Shown here piece by piece: positions 50,558 to 58,911 of a DNA stretch of 64,000 bases. Below the pieces are notes generated by a model. The model was not told the origin of the DNA. It searched no databases and saw nothing but the letters and a program-made list of their open reading frames with translations. This DNA is from Pseudoclavibacter helvolus. GTDB taxonomy: Bacteria > Actinomycetota > Actinomycetes > Actinomycetales > Microbacteriaceae. The translations under genes and the position numbers were made by a program. Location of the stretch: assembly GCF_014191305.1 (NCBI RefSeq), contig NZ_JACHWJ010000012.1, positions 1 through 64,000 of the forward strand, read 5' to 3'. Every line of letters starts with the position of its first letter. Position 1 is the first letter of the stretch.

Positions 50558-50905
50558 CTATGGGCGGGCAGCCGGTGTGGTGTGCGGGGTCTGGACGTAC
50601 TGGGCGACCGCGTCGCGGACCACCTGGGAGATGGAGATCCCGCGCTCTTGCGCGACGAGGCGGACTTGCTCGTCGAGGAAGGGGGTTGGGCGCACCTTCC
50701 ACACGTGGGATGCGGGGGCAGTCGCGTCGAGACGTGGACGTCCCTTGGCGACGCGCACGGCCGATTCCAGATCGCCCGTGCCCGCTGCCTCGATGAGGGC
50801 GCGCTGGGCGGCCGCGGCCGCGGCCGGACCGCGACGGACCGTGCCCTTCTTGGGGAGCAGCGCGCCAGCTTCCGCCTGTGCTGCGAGTTCGGTGTAGTCA
50901 CTCAT
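50558..50905 (-). CDS. RHH antitoxin
   Basis: 115 residues. The C-terminal part (KVRPTPFLDEQVRLVAQERG, ISISQVVRDAVAQYVQT) is a ribbon-helix-helix DNA-binding domain; the Ala-rich N-terminus is helical. It overlaps the upstream toxin-like gene by 8 bases, so the pair is co-translated in the order toxin then antitoxin, the reverse of most pairs. It likely neutralises the toxin and represses the operon. Confidence 0.7.
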   Translation of the reverse strand: MSDYTELAAQAEAGALLPKKGTVRRGPAAAAAAQRALIEAAGTGDLESAVRVAKGRPRLDATAPASHVWKVRPTPFLDEQVRLVAQERGISISQVVRDAVAQYVQTPHTTPAARP

Positions 50906-51170
50906 GGTCTTCTCCTTCAGTCGGCAGGTCTCGGTACAGGTCGCTCAGTTCCATCACGTGGAAGATCACGAGGTCACGCGGTGGGCGGTGGGCTGCGATG
51001 ACTTCGAGGTAGCGCTCTGTCTGCGCGTGCGGGTGGCCGATGTACACCGTGGTGGTCTCCCCCGGCTTCCCATCGAGCTCGGCTGCGGCCTCGGCATGCG
51101 TCATCGCGTAGAGCGCATCTTCACGCGAAATGCCGTGCTTCGCCGCGCTTGGCGTCCACCGAATACCCAT
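50898..51170 (-). CDS. BrnT-like toxin candidate
   Basis: 90 residues from ATG 51170 (MGIRWTPSAAKHGISREDAL). A small mixed protein with PHAQTERYLEVIAAHRPPRD and LVIFHVMELSDLYRDLPTEG; the opening AKHGIS, the VYIGHPHAQTERYL core and the closing VIFHVMELSDLYR are typical of small ribonuclease-like toxins paired with RHH antitoxins. It precedes its antitoxin. The family label is tentative. Confidence 0.6.
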   Translation of the reverse strand: MGIRWTPSAAKHGISREDALYAMTHAEAAAELDGKPGETTTVYIGHPHAQTERYLEVIAAHRPPRDLVIFHVMELSDLYRDLPTEGEDHE

Positions 51171-51269
51171 GCAAAAAACGTACCACAAAAAGCGACCACG
51201 AAACAGGGGGTGACAGGCGTGATTCGGAGCAACGCGACCGTCCGCCGGCTCCGTCGCGAGGAGTGTTGT

Positions 51270-52646
51270 TCAGCCGCAGCTGGAAGTGGGCTGGGGGGTC
51301 TGTCCGTCACTCGTGACGAGTTGCGGTGCGCCGCAACTCGTCACGTTGTTCTCTTCGGGTGTGCTGGTCGAGCACACCCCGGTTTCCGGGAGGACGAGGG
51401 TGACGAGGCGCGCTTGCTCGTGGTGTCCGGCGAGCTCGTCCGCGATGGATCGCACTTGCTCGTACCCGGTGAGGAGCAGGAAGGTGGGGGCGCGGCCGTA
51501 GCTCTTCATGCCGGCGATGTAGAAGCCGGGTTCGGGGTGGGTGAGCTCGTCCACGCCGTGCGGGTAGACGGTGCCGCAGGAGTGCGCGTTCGGATCGATC
51601 AGGGGTGCGAGTGCTCGGGGTGCTTCCACGACGGTGTCGAGGTCGAGTCGGAGTTCGCGCAGCAGGTCAAGGTTGGGGCGGAACCCGGTCGCGTTGACGA
51701 TCACGTCGACGTCTACGGAGGCGGCGACTCCGGCGCGAAGCCCGGTGACTCGAACGCCACCATCTTCCGCGGGGGCGAGGGCGTCGATCTCGAACTGGTC
51801 GAGGAGCTGGACCTGCCCGGAGGTGACGAGCGCCCGGGTGGCCCCGCCGAGTTCGCCTCGCGCTGCGAGCTTGTCGTGGGCGGACCCGTATACGCGGGTG
51901 GGCTGTTTGCCACGGATGGCCCAGAAGATCTGTGTGGCAGGTTCCCGCTTGGCGAGGGAGGCGAGTTTCAGCAGGGTGTTCGCGGCGGAGTGGCCGGCAC
52001 CGACGACGAGGACGCGTTTCCCGGCGAATTGAGCACGGTCGTGTCCGAGCACGTCGGGGAGGGCGTGGCTGAGGTGCTCGCGCACCTGGTTTGCGCCGAT
52101 GGGCTCGAGGCCGCTGGAGCCGATGGCGTTGCTCGTCTCGTACGTGCCGGACGCGTCGATCACGGCACGCGCGAGCGTTTCGGTGACCCCCGCAGTGGAT
52201 TCGGTGCGGAGCACGAAGGGGGCGCGTTCGCGTCCGAGTGTGCGGGTGCGGTCCATGCCGCGGCGGGTGACGGCGAGCACCCGGTGGCCGTAGCGGACGC
52301 GGTCCGCGAGGGCGGGGACCGCGGCGAGCGGCAGGAGGTAGTCGTCGACGAGCTGCTGCCCGGTGGGCAGGGTTTTGGCGGGTGGTGCGTTCCAGTCGGC
52401 ATCGTCCAGGAGGCGCGCGGCGGCTTCGTCGACGAGGTACTCCCACGGTGAGAACAGGCGCGTGTGTCCCCACGCTGCGACAGAGGCTCCAGCTTGGTCT
52501 CCTGCCTCGAACACGACCACCTCCTGCCCTCGCTCCAGCAGCTGCGCGGCGGCGGCGAGGCCGATTGGCCCCGCGCCGATGATCGCGACCGGCAACGCGT
52601 CGAGCCCGGTGGTCGATGCTGGGGTGGTCGCTGGGGAGGTGGTCAT
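51270..52646 (-). CDS. FAD-dependent oxidoreductase of the ars cluster (ArsO-like)
   Basis: 458 residues. FAD-binding VAIIGAGPIGLAAAAQLLER near residue 20, an NADPH-binding KRVLVVGAGHSAANTLLKLA near 215, and a late VIVNATGFRPNLDLL and YIAGMKSYGRAPTFLLLTGY. This is the flavin monooxygenase/Trx-reductase superfamily; ArsO-type flavoproteins recur in actinobacterial ars operons, but the reaction is not certain. A C-terminal tail of about 40 residues holds three spaced Cys (GVCSTS, TSCGAP, TSSCG), which could bind arsenite. Last gene of the acr3 operon. Confidence 0.8.
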   Translation of the reverse strand: MTTSPATTPASTTGLDALPVAIIGAGPIGLAAAAQLLERGQEVVVFEAGDQAGASVAAWGHTRLFSPWEYLVDEAAARLLDDADWNAPPAKTLPTGQQLVDDYLLPLAAVPALADRVRYGHRVLAVTRRGMDRTRTLGRERAPFVLRTESTAGVTETLARAVIDASGTYETSNAIGSSGLEPIGANQVREHLSHALPDVLGHDRAQFAGKRVLVVGAGHSAANTLLKLASLAKREPATQIFWAIRGKQPTRVYGSAHDKLAARGELGGATRALVTSGQVQLLDQFEIDALAPAEDGGVRVTGLRAGVAASVDVDVIVNATGFRPNLDLLRELRLDLDTVVEAPRALAPLIDPNAHSCGTVYPHGVDELTHPEPGFYIAGMKSYGRAPTFLLLTGYEQVRSIADELAGHHEQARLVTLVLPETGVCSTSTPEENNVTSCGAPQLVTSDGQTPQPTSSCG

Positions 52647-52661
52647 GACTGGCTCCTTGGG

Positions 52662-53651
52662 TTAGCGGACGGGTGTGGCGGCCGCGTCGAGTTCAGCGGT
52701 GGCAGCCTGCGGGTAGGTGGCGAGGCCCGCGGAGGCGAGGTAGTGCTCCGCGTCTTGGGCTGCGGCGCAGCCGGTGCCCGCAGCGGTGATCGCCTGCCGA
52801 TACCGGAAGTCGACCAGGTCGCCTGCCGCGAACACCCCCGTGAGAGAGGTGTGGGTGGTGGGTGCGCTCACGCGCACGTACCGGTTCTCGTCGACGTCGA
52901 CCTGCCCGTCGACGAGCTCGCTGCGGGGGTCGTGGCCGACGGCGATGAACAGCCCCGTCGCGGGCAGCTCGTCGAGCTCACCTGTGACGGTGTCGCGCAG
53001 GCGCAGCGATTCGAGGTGATCAGTGCCGACCGCTTCGAGCACCTCCGAGTCCCAGCGCACGGTGATGCGCGGGTTCGCGAACGCACGATCCTGCATGATC
53101 TTCGAGGCGCGCAGCGAATCGCGGCGGTGGATGAGGGTGACGCTGTTCGCGAAGCGAGTCAGGAACATCGCCTCCTCCAGGGCGGAGTCCCCGCCCCCGA
53201 CGACGGCAATATCTTGACCCTTGAAGAAGAACCCGTCACACGTCGCACACCAGGACACCCCGTGCCCGGTCAACCGCTCCTCACCCGGAACACCGAGCTT
53301 CCGGTACGCGGACCCCATGGCGAGCACCACGGCGTGCGCATCGAACGTGCCCGAGTATCCGGTTTCAACGGTCTTGACCGGACCCTCGAGCTGCAACTCC
53401 GTGGCGTCGTCGACGACGATGCGCGTCCCGAACCGCTCCGCCTGCTGCCGCATGTTCTCCATCAGGTCGGGGCCGAGGACGCCGGCCGGGAAGCCCGGAA
53501 AGTTCTCGACCTCCGTGGTGTTCACGAGCGCGCCGCCCGCTTCCACGGCGCTGGTGAGCAGCACCGGAGAGAGTCCTGCGCGGGCGAGGTAGATCGCAGC
53601 CGTGTACCCGGCCGGGCCGGAGCCGACGACGACGACGTTCTCGACGCTCAC
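52662..53651 (-). CDS. trxB: Thioredoxin reductase
   Basis: 329 residues from GTG 53651, overlapping the ArsC stop (GTGA). FAD site VVVVGSGPAGYTAAIYLARA, redox-active CATC in VSWCATCDGFFFKGQDIAVV, NADPH site VGGGDSALEEAMFLTR, and the closing GVFAAGDLVDFRYRQAITAA. It passes NADPH electrons to thioredoxin or NrdH, which re-reduce the redox-type arsenate reductases encoded in the same operon. The longer reading into the ArsC gene is rejected. Confidence 0.9.
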   Translation of the reverse strand: MSVENVVVVGSGPAGYTAAIYLARAGLSPVLLTSAVEAGGALVNTTEVENFPGFPAGVLGPDLMENMRQQAERFGTRIVVDDATELQLEGPVKTVETGYSGTFDAHAVVLAMGSAYRKLGVPGEERLTGHGVSWCATCDGFFFKGQDIAVVGGGDSALEEAMFLTRFANSVTLIHRRDSLRASKIMQDRAFANPRITVRWDSEVLEAVGTDHLESLRLRDTVTGELDELPATGLFIAVGHDPRSELVDGQVDVDENRYVRVSAPTTHTSLTGVFAAGDLVDFRYRQAITAAGTGCAAAQDAEHYLASAGLATYPQAATAELDAAATPVR

Positions 53652-54328
53652 GCGCGGGAGCCTTCGAGCGCGATGGGGGTGACGCCGAGGCCGGCGAGCA
53701 GCTCGGTGACGTGCGTGTGGAGCTGGTCGCGGATCGCCCGCACCTCGTCGGCACCCAGCCCGGACGGATCGGTGAGGTTCCAGTCCTGGTATTGCTTGCC
53801 CGGGTAGACCGGGCAGGCATCGCCGCAGCCCATCGTGATCACGACGTCCGCGGCCTGCACGACATCGTCGGTGAGGGGCTTGGGGAACTCCTGGCCGAGG
53901 TCGAGGCCGAGCTCCGCCATCGCGTCGACCGCTTCCGGGTGAAGGGTCTTCGCGGGTGCGGAACCCGCGGAGCGCACGTGCACCTTGTCGCCGGCCAGCG
54001 CCTGGGTGAGGAGCGCGGCCATCTGGGAACGGCCCGCGTTCTGCTCGCACAGGAAGAGGATCTCCGGCACGGGGCGAGCGATGTCGCCCTTCGCCTGCGC
54101 GAGCGCCGTCAGTCGGTCTTTGACGAACCTGGTCGTGTTGGTGATGAGGTGCGCCTTGACGGTGGAGGTGCGCAGGAGTGCCGCGTACGACTCGAGCACG
54201 TATCGCTCGACCGTCTCTCTGTTCAGGATGCCCGTGAACTGCTCGGCGAGCTGGTCGGCAAGGCGGTGCAGGGCTGCTTCGGGGTAGGCGAGGCCGGGCA
54301 GTCCGCGGCGCTGGCTCAGATCAGTCAT
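53648..54328 (-). CDS. arsC: Arsenate reductase with N-terminal helical domain
   Basis: 226 residues. Residues 1-85 form a three-helix domain (HRLADQLAEQFTGILNRE, YVLESYAALLRTSTVKAHLI, FVKDRLTALAQAKGD) found in actinobacterial ArsC-like proteins. The PTPase-like core starts at ILFLCEQNAGRSQMAALLTQ with the nucleophilic Cys (loop CEQNAGRS) and has ITMGCGDACPVYPGKQYQDW with the two resolving Cys. It reduces arsenate to arsenite using thioredoxin. Confidence 0.85.
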   Translation of the reverse strand: MTDLSQRRGLPGLAYPEAALHRLADQLAEQFTGILNRETVERYVLESYAALLRTSTVKAHLITNTTRFVKDRLTALAQAKGDIARPVPEILFLCEQNAGRSQMAALLTQALAGDKVHVRSAGSAPAKTLHPEAVDAMAELGLDLGQEFPKPLTDDVVQAADVVITMGCGDACPVYPGKQYQDWNLTDPSGLGADEVRAIRDQLHTHVTELLAGLGVTPIALEGSRA

Positions 54329-54334
54329 GGTCGG

Positions 54335-54745
54335 CTACGCCTTCGCGGGAAGGAGCTCGGCGATGAGCGCTTCGACGCGCTGCTTGATGTCGTCGCGGAT
54401 GGGGCGCACGGCCTCGATGCCCTGGCCTGCGGGGTCGTCGAGCTTCCAGTCCTCGTACCGCTTGCCGGGGAAGAACGGGCAGGCGTCGCCGCAGCCCATC
54501 GTGATCACGACGTCGGAGGCCTGGACGGCTTCCGTGGTCAGCACCTTCGGGGTGTTCCCCGCGATATCGATGCCTTCTTCGGCCATGGCCTCGACGGCGA
54601 CGGGGTTGATCTGGTCTTTCGGCTCGCTCCCCGCGGAGAGCACCTCGATACGCCCACCTGCGAGGGCGGTGAGGTAGCCGGCGGCCATCTGGGAGCGGCC
54701 AGCGTTGTGGACGCAGACGAACAGCACGGAAGGTTTCGTGGACAT
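54335..54745 (-). CDS. arsC: Thioredoxin-coupled arsenate reductase
   Basis: 136 residues of the low-molecular-weight phosphatase fold: VLFVCVHNAGRSQMAAGYLT with Cys11 in the P-loop, then VVITMGCGDACPFFPGKRYE with Cys85 and Cys89, and a KLDDPAGQGIE ending. The triad matches the thioredoxin-linked pI258 type (C10, C82, C89 spacing). First arsC after Acr3; the 226-residue ArsC follows 6 bp downstream. Confidence 0.9.
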   Translation of the reverse strand: MSTKPSVLFVCVHNAGRSQMAAGYLTALAGGRIEVLSAGSEPKDQINPVAVEAMAEEGIDIAGNTPKVLTTEAVQASDVVITMGCGDACPFFPGKRYEDWKLDDPAGQGIEAVRPIRDDIKQRVEALIAELLPAKA

Positions 54746-54800
54746 CAGGGGCCTTTCACAGAGGTGGGTGGAGCGGGGTCAAAGAAGGAGGTGGAGCGAG

Positions 54801-55895
54801 TCAGGCGAGGGTGGACGTCGACGCAGCGGGTGCCGGGCTGGCTGCTGCGGCGGGGAAGAGCCGGGGGCGCAGCCAGAGCGCAACGTAGACGAGGGCCACG
54901 AGCACGGGCACCTCGATCAGTGGGCCGACGATGCCCGCGAGGGCCTGCCCGCTGGTCGCGCCGAACGTGCCGATGGCGACGGCGATCGCGAGCTCGAAGT
55001 TGTTGCCCGCCGCCGTGAACGCGAGCGTCGTGGTGCGCTCGTAACCGAGCCCCACGAGCTTCCCGAGCCCGAAGCCGAGGAGGAAGGTGACGGCGAAGTA
55101 GATGAGCAGCGGCAGGGCGATGCGTGCGACATCCATTGGGCGGTCGATGACCTGCTGCCCCTGGAGCGCGAAGAGCATGACGATCGTGAACAGCAGCCCG
55201 TAGAGCGCGAATGGGCCCACCTTAGGGAGGAACCTGGACTCGTACCAGTCGCGGCCCTTCGTCGATTCCCCGATGCGGCGGGACAGGTAGCCGGCGAGCA
55301 ACGGGATACCGAGGAACACGAGCACGCTGATCGTGATCGCCCAGAACGAGAAGTCCGCACTGGTCGTGGGCAGGCCCAGCCAGGACGGGAGCAGCTGGAG
55401 GTAGAACCAGCCAAGCGCCCCGAACATGATGACCTGGAACACGGAGTTTAGCGCCACGAGGAACGCGGCCGCTTCCCGGTCCCCGCAGGCGAGGTCGTTC
55501 CAGATCAGCACCATCGCGATACAGCGTGCGAGCCCCACGATGATGAGCCCGGTCCGGTATTCGGGCAGATCTGGCAGCAGCAGCCACGCGAGGGCGAACA
55601 TGAGGGCGGGGCCCACGAGCCAGTTCATGACGAGCGAGGAGATCAGCAGCTTCCGGTCCCCCGCGACGGCCCGTGCATCCGAGTAGCGGACCTTCGCGAG
55701 CACCGGATACATCATCACCAGCAGCCCGATGGCGATCGGCACGCTCACCGAGCCGATCTCGAAGGTGTGCAGGAACGCGCCGACGGAGGGCACGAACACC
55801 GCCAGCAGGAGGCCCACTCCCATGGCCAGGAGAATCCAGACGGGGAGAAGGCGATCGAGGGTGCCGAGCCGGGCAGGTGCGGTGGGGGTGCTCAT
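54801..55895 (-). CDS. acr3: Arsenite efflux transporter Acr3
   Basis: 364 residues from ATG 55895. Ten membrane helices with the Acr3 signature GLARCIAMVLIWNDLACGDR (essential Cys), VFQVIMFGALGWFYLQLLPS, and AFTAAGNNFELAIAVAIGTF. It exports As(III) formed by the two downstream ArsC enzymes. Transcribed from the promoter at 55948-55976 and first in a six-gene leftward operon ending at 51270. Confidence 0.93.
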   Translation of the reverse strand: MSTPTAPARLGTLDRLLPVWILLAMGVGLLLAVFVPSVGAFLHTFEIGSVSVPIAIGLLVMMYPVLAKVRYSDARAVAGDRKLLISSLVMNWLVGPALMFALAWLLLPDLPEYRTGLIIVGLARCIAMVLIWNDLACGDREAAAFLVALNSVFQVIMFGALGWFYLQLLPSWLGLPTTSADFSFWAITISVLVFLGIPLLAGYLSRRIGESTKGRDWYESRFLPKVGPFALYGLLFTIVMLFALQGQQVIDRPMDVARIALPLLIYFAVTFLLGFGLGKLVGLGYERTTTLAFTAAGNNFELAIAVAIGTFGATSGQALAGIVGPLIEVPVLVALVYVALWLRPRLFPAAAASPAPAASTSTLA

Positions 55896-55928
55896 GAAAC
55901 TCCAGATCTGCCGGCTTCGGCAGTTGAC

Positions 55929-55976
55929 ATCGATGCTGATCGATTCGAGTATTGTCACCATATCGATGGCTGTCAA
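55929..55976 (-). promoter_or_regulatory. acr3 promoter and ArsR-type operator
   Basis: On the minus strand: -35 TTGACA (complement of 55971-55976), spacer of 17 bp, -10 AATACT (complement of 55948-55953). The palindrome TTGACATCGAT ... ATCGATGGCTGTCAA spans the hexamers and lies between the divergent acr3 and arsR-like genes. A similar CGACATCCATCGATGT occurs near 61896. Confidence 0.75.
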
Positions 55977-56041
55977 TCTGACCGGGAGGAGTTCAGCTGT
56001 GGTTCAGCCTTTTGCCCCCGACTCGTAACCGGTGTTCGCGG

Positions 56042-56070
56042 TTGGGGGTGGCAGCTTGCGGATCTAGACT
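56042..56070 (+). promoter_or_regulatory. Promoter of the ArsR-ArsC fusion operon
   Basis: -35 TTGGGG (56042-56047), 17 bp spacer, -10 TAGACT (56065-56070). The start point would be at the ATG 56077, giving leaderless mRNA. The -35 is a weak match. Confidence 0.5.
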
Positions 56071-56076
56071 CGGGTG

Positions 56077-56400
56077 ATGACTGGTCCCGAGTTTGCGTCC
56101 GTTGACGCCACGCCGTCGGGTCCGTTGAGTCGCCCCGCCGCTGAGGCGCTCGCGAGTACGTTCCGAGCCATCTCAGATCCCACTCGGCTGCAAGTGCTGA
56201 GCATGCTGCTCGGGAGTGCGACCGGGGAAGCGACGGTGGGTGAGCTCGCGACCAGTTTGGGGCTTCGTCAGCCCACCATCACGCATCACCTGCGCATCCT
56301 GCTCGAGGACGGAATCTTGACCCGCGAACAGCGTGGCCGCCACGTGTGGATGTCGATTGCGCGCGAGCGCAAGCAGGAGATCGTCGACCTATTGAGGTAG
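56077..56400 (+). CDS. arsR: ArsR-family repressor without cysteines
   Basis: 107 residues from ATG 56077 (a GTG at 56074 is an alternative). Winged HTH: FRAISDPTRLQVLSMLLGSA, VGELATSLGLRQPTITHHLR, ILLEDGILTREQRGRHVWMS. It holds no cysteine at all, whereas classical ArsR binds As(III) by Cys (ELCVC motif). It lies divergent from acr3 and adjacent to an HTH-ArsC fusion; the inducer may not be bound directly, or metalloids other than arsenite are sensed. The stop is 2 bp from the next ATG. Confidence 0.8.
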   Translation: MTGPEFASVDATPSGPLSRPAAEALASTFRAISDPTRLQVLSMLLGSATGEATVGELATSLGLRQPTITHHLRILLEDGILTREQRGRHVWMSIARERKQEIVDLLR

Positions 56401-56402
56401 CC

Positions 56403-57359
56403 ATGCACGTCCCGCCGGGATCGCTCGCACGACCATTGGACGATGAGTCAGCGCACGCGCGTTCGCGGCAGCTGCATCTTCTCGCGTCTCCCGCGAATCT
56501 GCGAGTGCTGAGTGCTCTCGCGGCTCGCCCCGCCGAGCACACACCGCTTGCGGCACTCGCGGCCGGCATCCAGCTGTCCAGCTCGGAGTTCGCCGCGTCG
56601 CTGTCTGCGCTGGAGGAGGTGGCGCTGGTGTTCTGGGATGCGAAAGGGGCTCCGCAGTTGACGGCCGAGGCGTGGATACGCTTCGGCCGTCTCCTCGCCG
56701 GCACGCCGATCGCGATCGCATCTCTTCCTGATCGGCCCCGGCCGCCGGTTGCGGGGTTGGAGCGTGTTGTGCGGGACCTCTCGGATCGGTTCGCGTCCGT
56801 GCTCTCCGTGGAGACGGTCCGAGAGTACGTCGAGCGCAGCTACGAGCTGTTGGTGCCGCGGGTGAACGCTGACGACCATCTGGTGGCGATGACGGCGCAG
56901 TTCGCGACCTCGCGCCTCGATGCGCTGGTGGCTGCCACCGGGCTGCGACCCGCGGCGATCCCTGAGGTGCTGTTCGTGTGTGTGCAGAACGCCGGCCGCT
57001 CCCAAATTGCGGCCGCGGTGCTTCGTCACCTCGCCGGCGAGGGTGTGCATGTCCGGACGGCGGGCTCCAAACCGGCAGACGTTGTTCACCCGAGTATCGT
57101 CTCGGCGTTAGCGGAGATCGGTGTCCCGTTCGCCTCGGAGTTCCCGAAGCCGTTGACGGACGAAGTCGTTCAGGCGGCCGACTTCGTGGTCACGATGGGG
57201 TGCGGGGATGCGTGCCCGGTGTATCCGGGGCGACGGTACATGGACTGGCCGATCGCGGATCCTGTCGGTCGCTCCGAGGGCGAGGTGCGGGAGATTCGCG
57301 ATCAGATCGTGGATCGCGTCCGGAACCTCATTCAGACGTTGGCGTCGCCGAGTCGGTGA
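56403..57359 (+). CDS. Fusion of wHTH-like, helical and ArsC domains
   Basis: 318 residues. Residues about 15-105 look like a winged helix of ArsR type (RQLHLLASPANLRVLSALAA, SSSEFAASLSALEEVALVFW). About 115-185 form the same three-helix domain as the 226-residue ArsC. The ArsC domain spans 188-318: VLFVCVQNAGRSQIAAAVLR, VVTMGCGDACPVYPGRRYMD. It may bind DNA and reduce arsenate in one chain, linking sensing and detoxification; the combined function is inferred. Its 3' end overlaps the convergent regulator gene by 32 bp. Confidence 0.8.
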   Translation: MHVPPGSLARPLDDESAHARSRQLHLLASPANLRVLSALAARPAEHTPLAALAAGIQLSSSEFAASLSALEEVALVFWDAKGAPQLTAEAWIRFGRLLAGTPIAIASLPDRPRPPVAGLERVVRDLSDRFASVLSVETVREYVERSYELLVPRVNADDHLVAMTAQFATSRLDALVAATGLRPAAIPEVLFVCVQNAGRSQIAAAVLRHLAGEGVHVRTAGSKPADVVHPSIVSALAEIGVPFASEFPKPLTDEVVQAADFVVTMGCGDACPVYPGRRYMDWPIADPVGRSEGEVREIRDQIVDRVRNLIQTLASPSR

Positions 57360-58041
57360 GCGTCGGACTGAGTCTTGGGACGCCGCCGCTTCGTGGATCG
57401 AGGAGGTCGGGGGTCCCGGGAGCAGAATCGGTGATGCGCAGACGGAGGCGTGTGGCGATGGCGCGCACGTTGCGGGTTCCGCCCACCGCGATCGCGAGCT
57501 CAGCGAAGCTTGGCGTGACGGGGTAGGCGCGCGCGAGACAGTGGAGGAGATCGAATTCTCGACCGACGAGGGCGAGGTCGTGTCCGTGCCAGTGCGCTCG
57601 AGTGATGTCAACTTCGAGGAGGAGCTCTCCGAGCTGGAGCCGCTCGACGAAGTGAGGCTCGGGCAGTTCACCGAGTGCGACCCGCAGCGTCGCTGCGGAC
57701 ACGGGCGCGGGGATCGCGTAGGTGCGCGAGTGTCGGGCACGAGCAGTGGTGACGCCGGGGCGGGCCCGGGGGCTCACCGCGAGGAAGAGGGGGGCCTCGG
57801 TGAGGGACCGGACGAGGGTGGCCCCCTCGTCCGGTCCCACGTCTGCGTGCTCGCTGCTGAGGACCACCGCGTGGGCCGCGTGCTGGGCGAGGTCGAGCAG
57901 CGCGTCCACGAATGCTGAGTAGTGGACGAGCGCCATTCCGAGGTGACGAAACTCGGCGGCTCGGCTGCGCGTCACGTAGTTCTGGCGGCCGATGGTGACG
58001 ACTCGCAGCTGCCCGTCAGCAGCCGTGAGGGCTGCACTCAC
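57328..58041 (-). CDS. Pseudo-receiver transcriptional regulator of the pst operon
   Basis: 237 residues, GTG start overlapping the pstB stop (GTGA). The N-terminal ~130 residues have a receiver-like layout, but the usual Asp is replaced ([17 protein letters not shown]) and the Lys/Thr positions are not clear. The C-terminal part ([52 protein letters not shown]) is a PhoB-type winged helix. It may act as a phosphorylation-independent regulator of phosphate uptake. The 3' end overlaps the ArsC fusion gene convergently. Confidence 0.7.
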   Translation of the reverse strand: MSAALTAADGQLRVVTIGRQNYVTRSRAAEFRHLGMALVHYSAFVDALLDLAQHAAHAVVLSSEHADVGPDEGATLVRSLTEAPLFLAVSPRARPGVTTARARHSRTYAIPAPVSAATLRVALGELPEPHFVERLQLGELLLEVDITRAHWHGHDLALVGREFDLLHCLARAYPVTPSFAELAIAVGGTRNVRAIATRLRLRITDSAPGTPDLLDPRSGGVPRLSPTLTDSATPTSE

Positions 58042-58898
58042 CCAAATCGCCCGCTGATGTAGTCCTCGGTGCGCTTGTCGGCCGGGTCTTCGAAGATCTT
58101 CGTCGTCTGGTCGTATTCGACGAGCACGCCGGTGCGGTCACCGCTCGTCTCATCGGCCAGTGCCGTGAAGAACGCCGTGCGATCTGCGATGCGGGCCGCT
58201 TGCTGCATGTTGTGCGTCACCACGACGATCGAGTACTCGCGTCGCAGATCGTGCATGAGATCTTCGATGCGGGTCGTCGCGATCGGATCCAGGGCGGAGC
58301 AGGGCTCATCCATGAGGATCACGTCCGGGCGCACGGCGATCGTGCGGGCGATGCAGAGACGCTGCTGCTGCCCACCGGAGAGCCCGAACGCGCTCTGCTT
58401 CAGCTTGTCTTTCACTTCGTTCCAGAGCGCCGCCTTCGTGAGCGCCTCTTCGACAAGGTCGTCCATCGAGGACGGCTTCATGCCGACCACGCGCGGCCCA
58501 TACGCAATGTTGTCGTAGATCGATTTGGGGAACGGGTTGGGCTTCTGGAAGACCATGCCGATACGTCGGCGCACGGAGATCGCGTCGACGTCTTTCGCGT
58601 AGATGTCCTGCCCGTGGAAGAGGACTTTGCCCTCTACACGGGCTCCGTCGACGAGGTCGTTCATACGGTTCAGCGACCGGAGCAGCGTTGACTTGCCGCA
58701 GCCCGATGGGCCGATGAGGGCGGTGATCTCGTTCTTGCCGAAGGTGAGGTCCACGTTGGTCACGGCCCGGAACGAGCCGTAGTACACGTCCACGCCATGG
58801 CATTCGATGACCGGCTCGGGAACGGCGGGAATCTGGGGACGCTTGCGGGTTGCGATGTGCAGGCCGTCGGAGAGGTTGGTGGTGGCGTTTGTAGTCAT
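58038..58898 (-). CDS. pstB: Phosphate ABC transporter ATPase
   Basis: 286 residues. Walker [22 protein letters not shown]-loop [20 protein letters not shown], signature [20 protein letters not shown], Walker [17 protein letters not shown], and H-loop [16 protein letters not shown]. All PstB hallmarks are present. It powers high-affinity phosphate import through PstC-PstA, encoded directly upstream on the same strand. Confidence 0.95.
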   Translation of the reverse strand: MTTNATTNLSDGLHIATRKRPQIPAVPEPVIECHGVDVYYGSFRAVTNVDLTFGKNEITALIGPSGCGKSTLLRSLNRMNDLVDGARVEGKVLFHGQDIYAKDVDAISVRRRIGMVFQKPNPFPKSIYDNIAYGPRVVGMKPSSMDDLVEEALTKAALWNEVKDKLKQSAFGLSGGQQQRLCIARTIAVRPDVILMDEPCSALDPIATTRIEDLMHDLRREYSIVVVTHNMQQAARIADRTAFFTALADETSGDRTGVLVEYDQTTKIFEDPADKRTEDYISGRFG

Positions 58899-58911
58899 GG
58901 TTGCCTCGCGT

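Noticed and set aside
53652-54050. N-terminal extension of thioredoxin reductase
   Set aside because: It overlaps the ArsC gene in another frame; the GTG at 53651 gives the standard FAD-binding start and a GTGA overlap.
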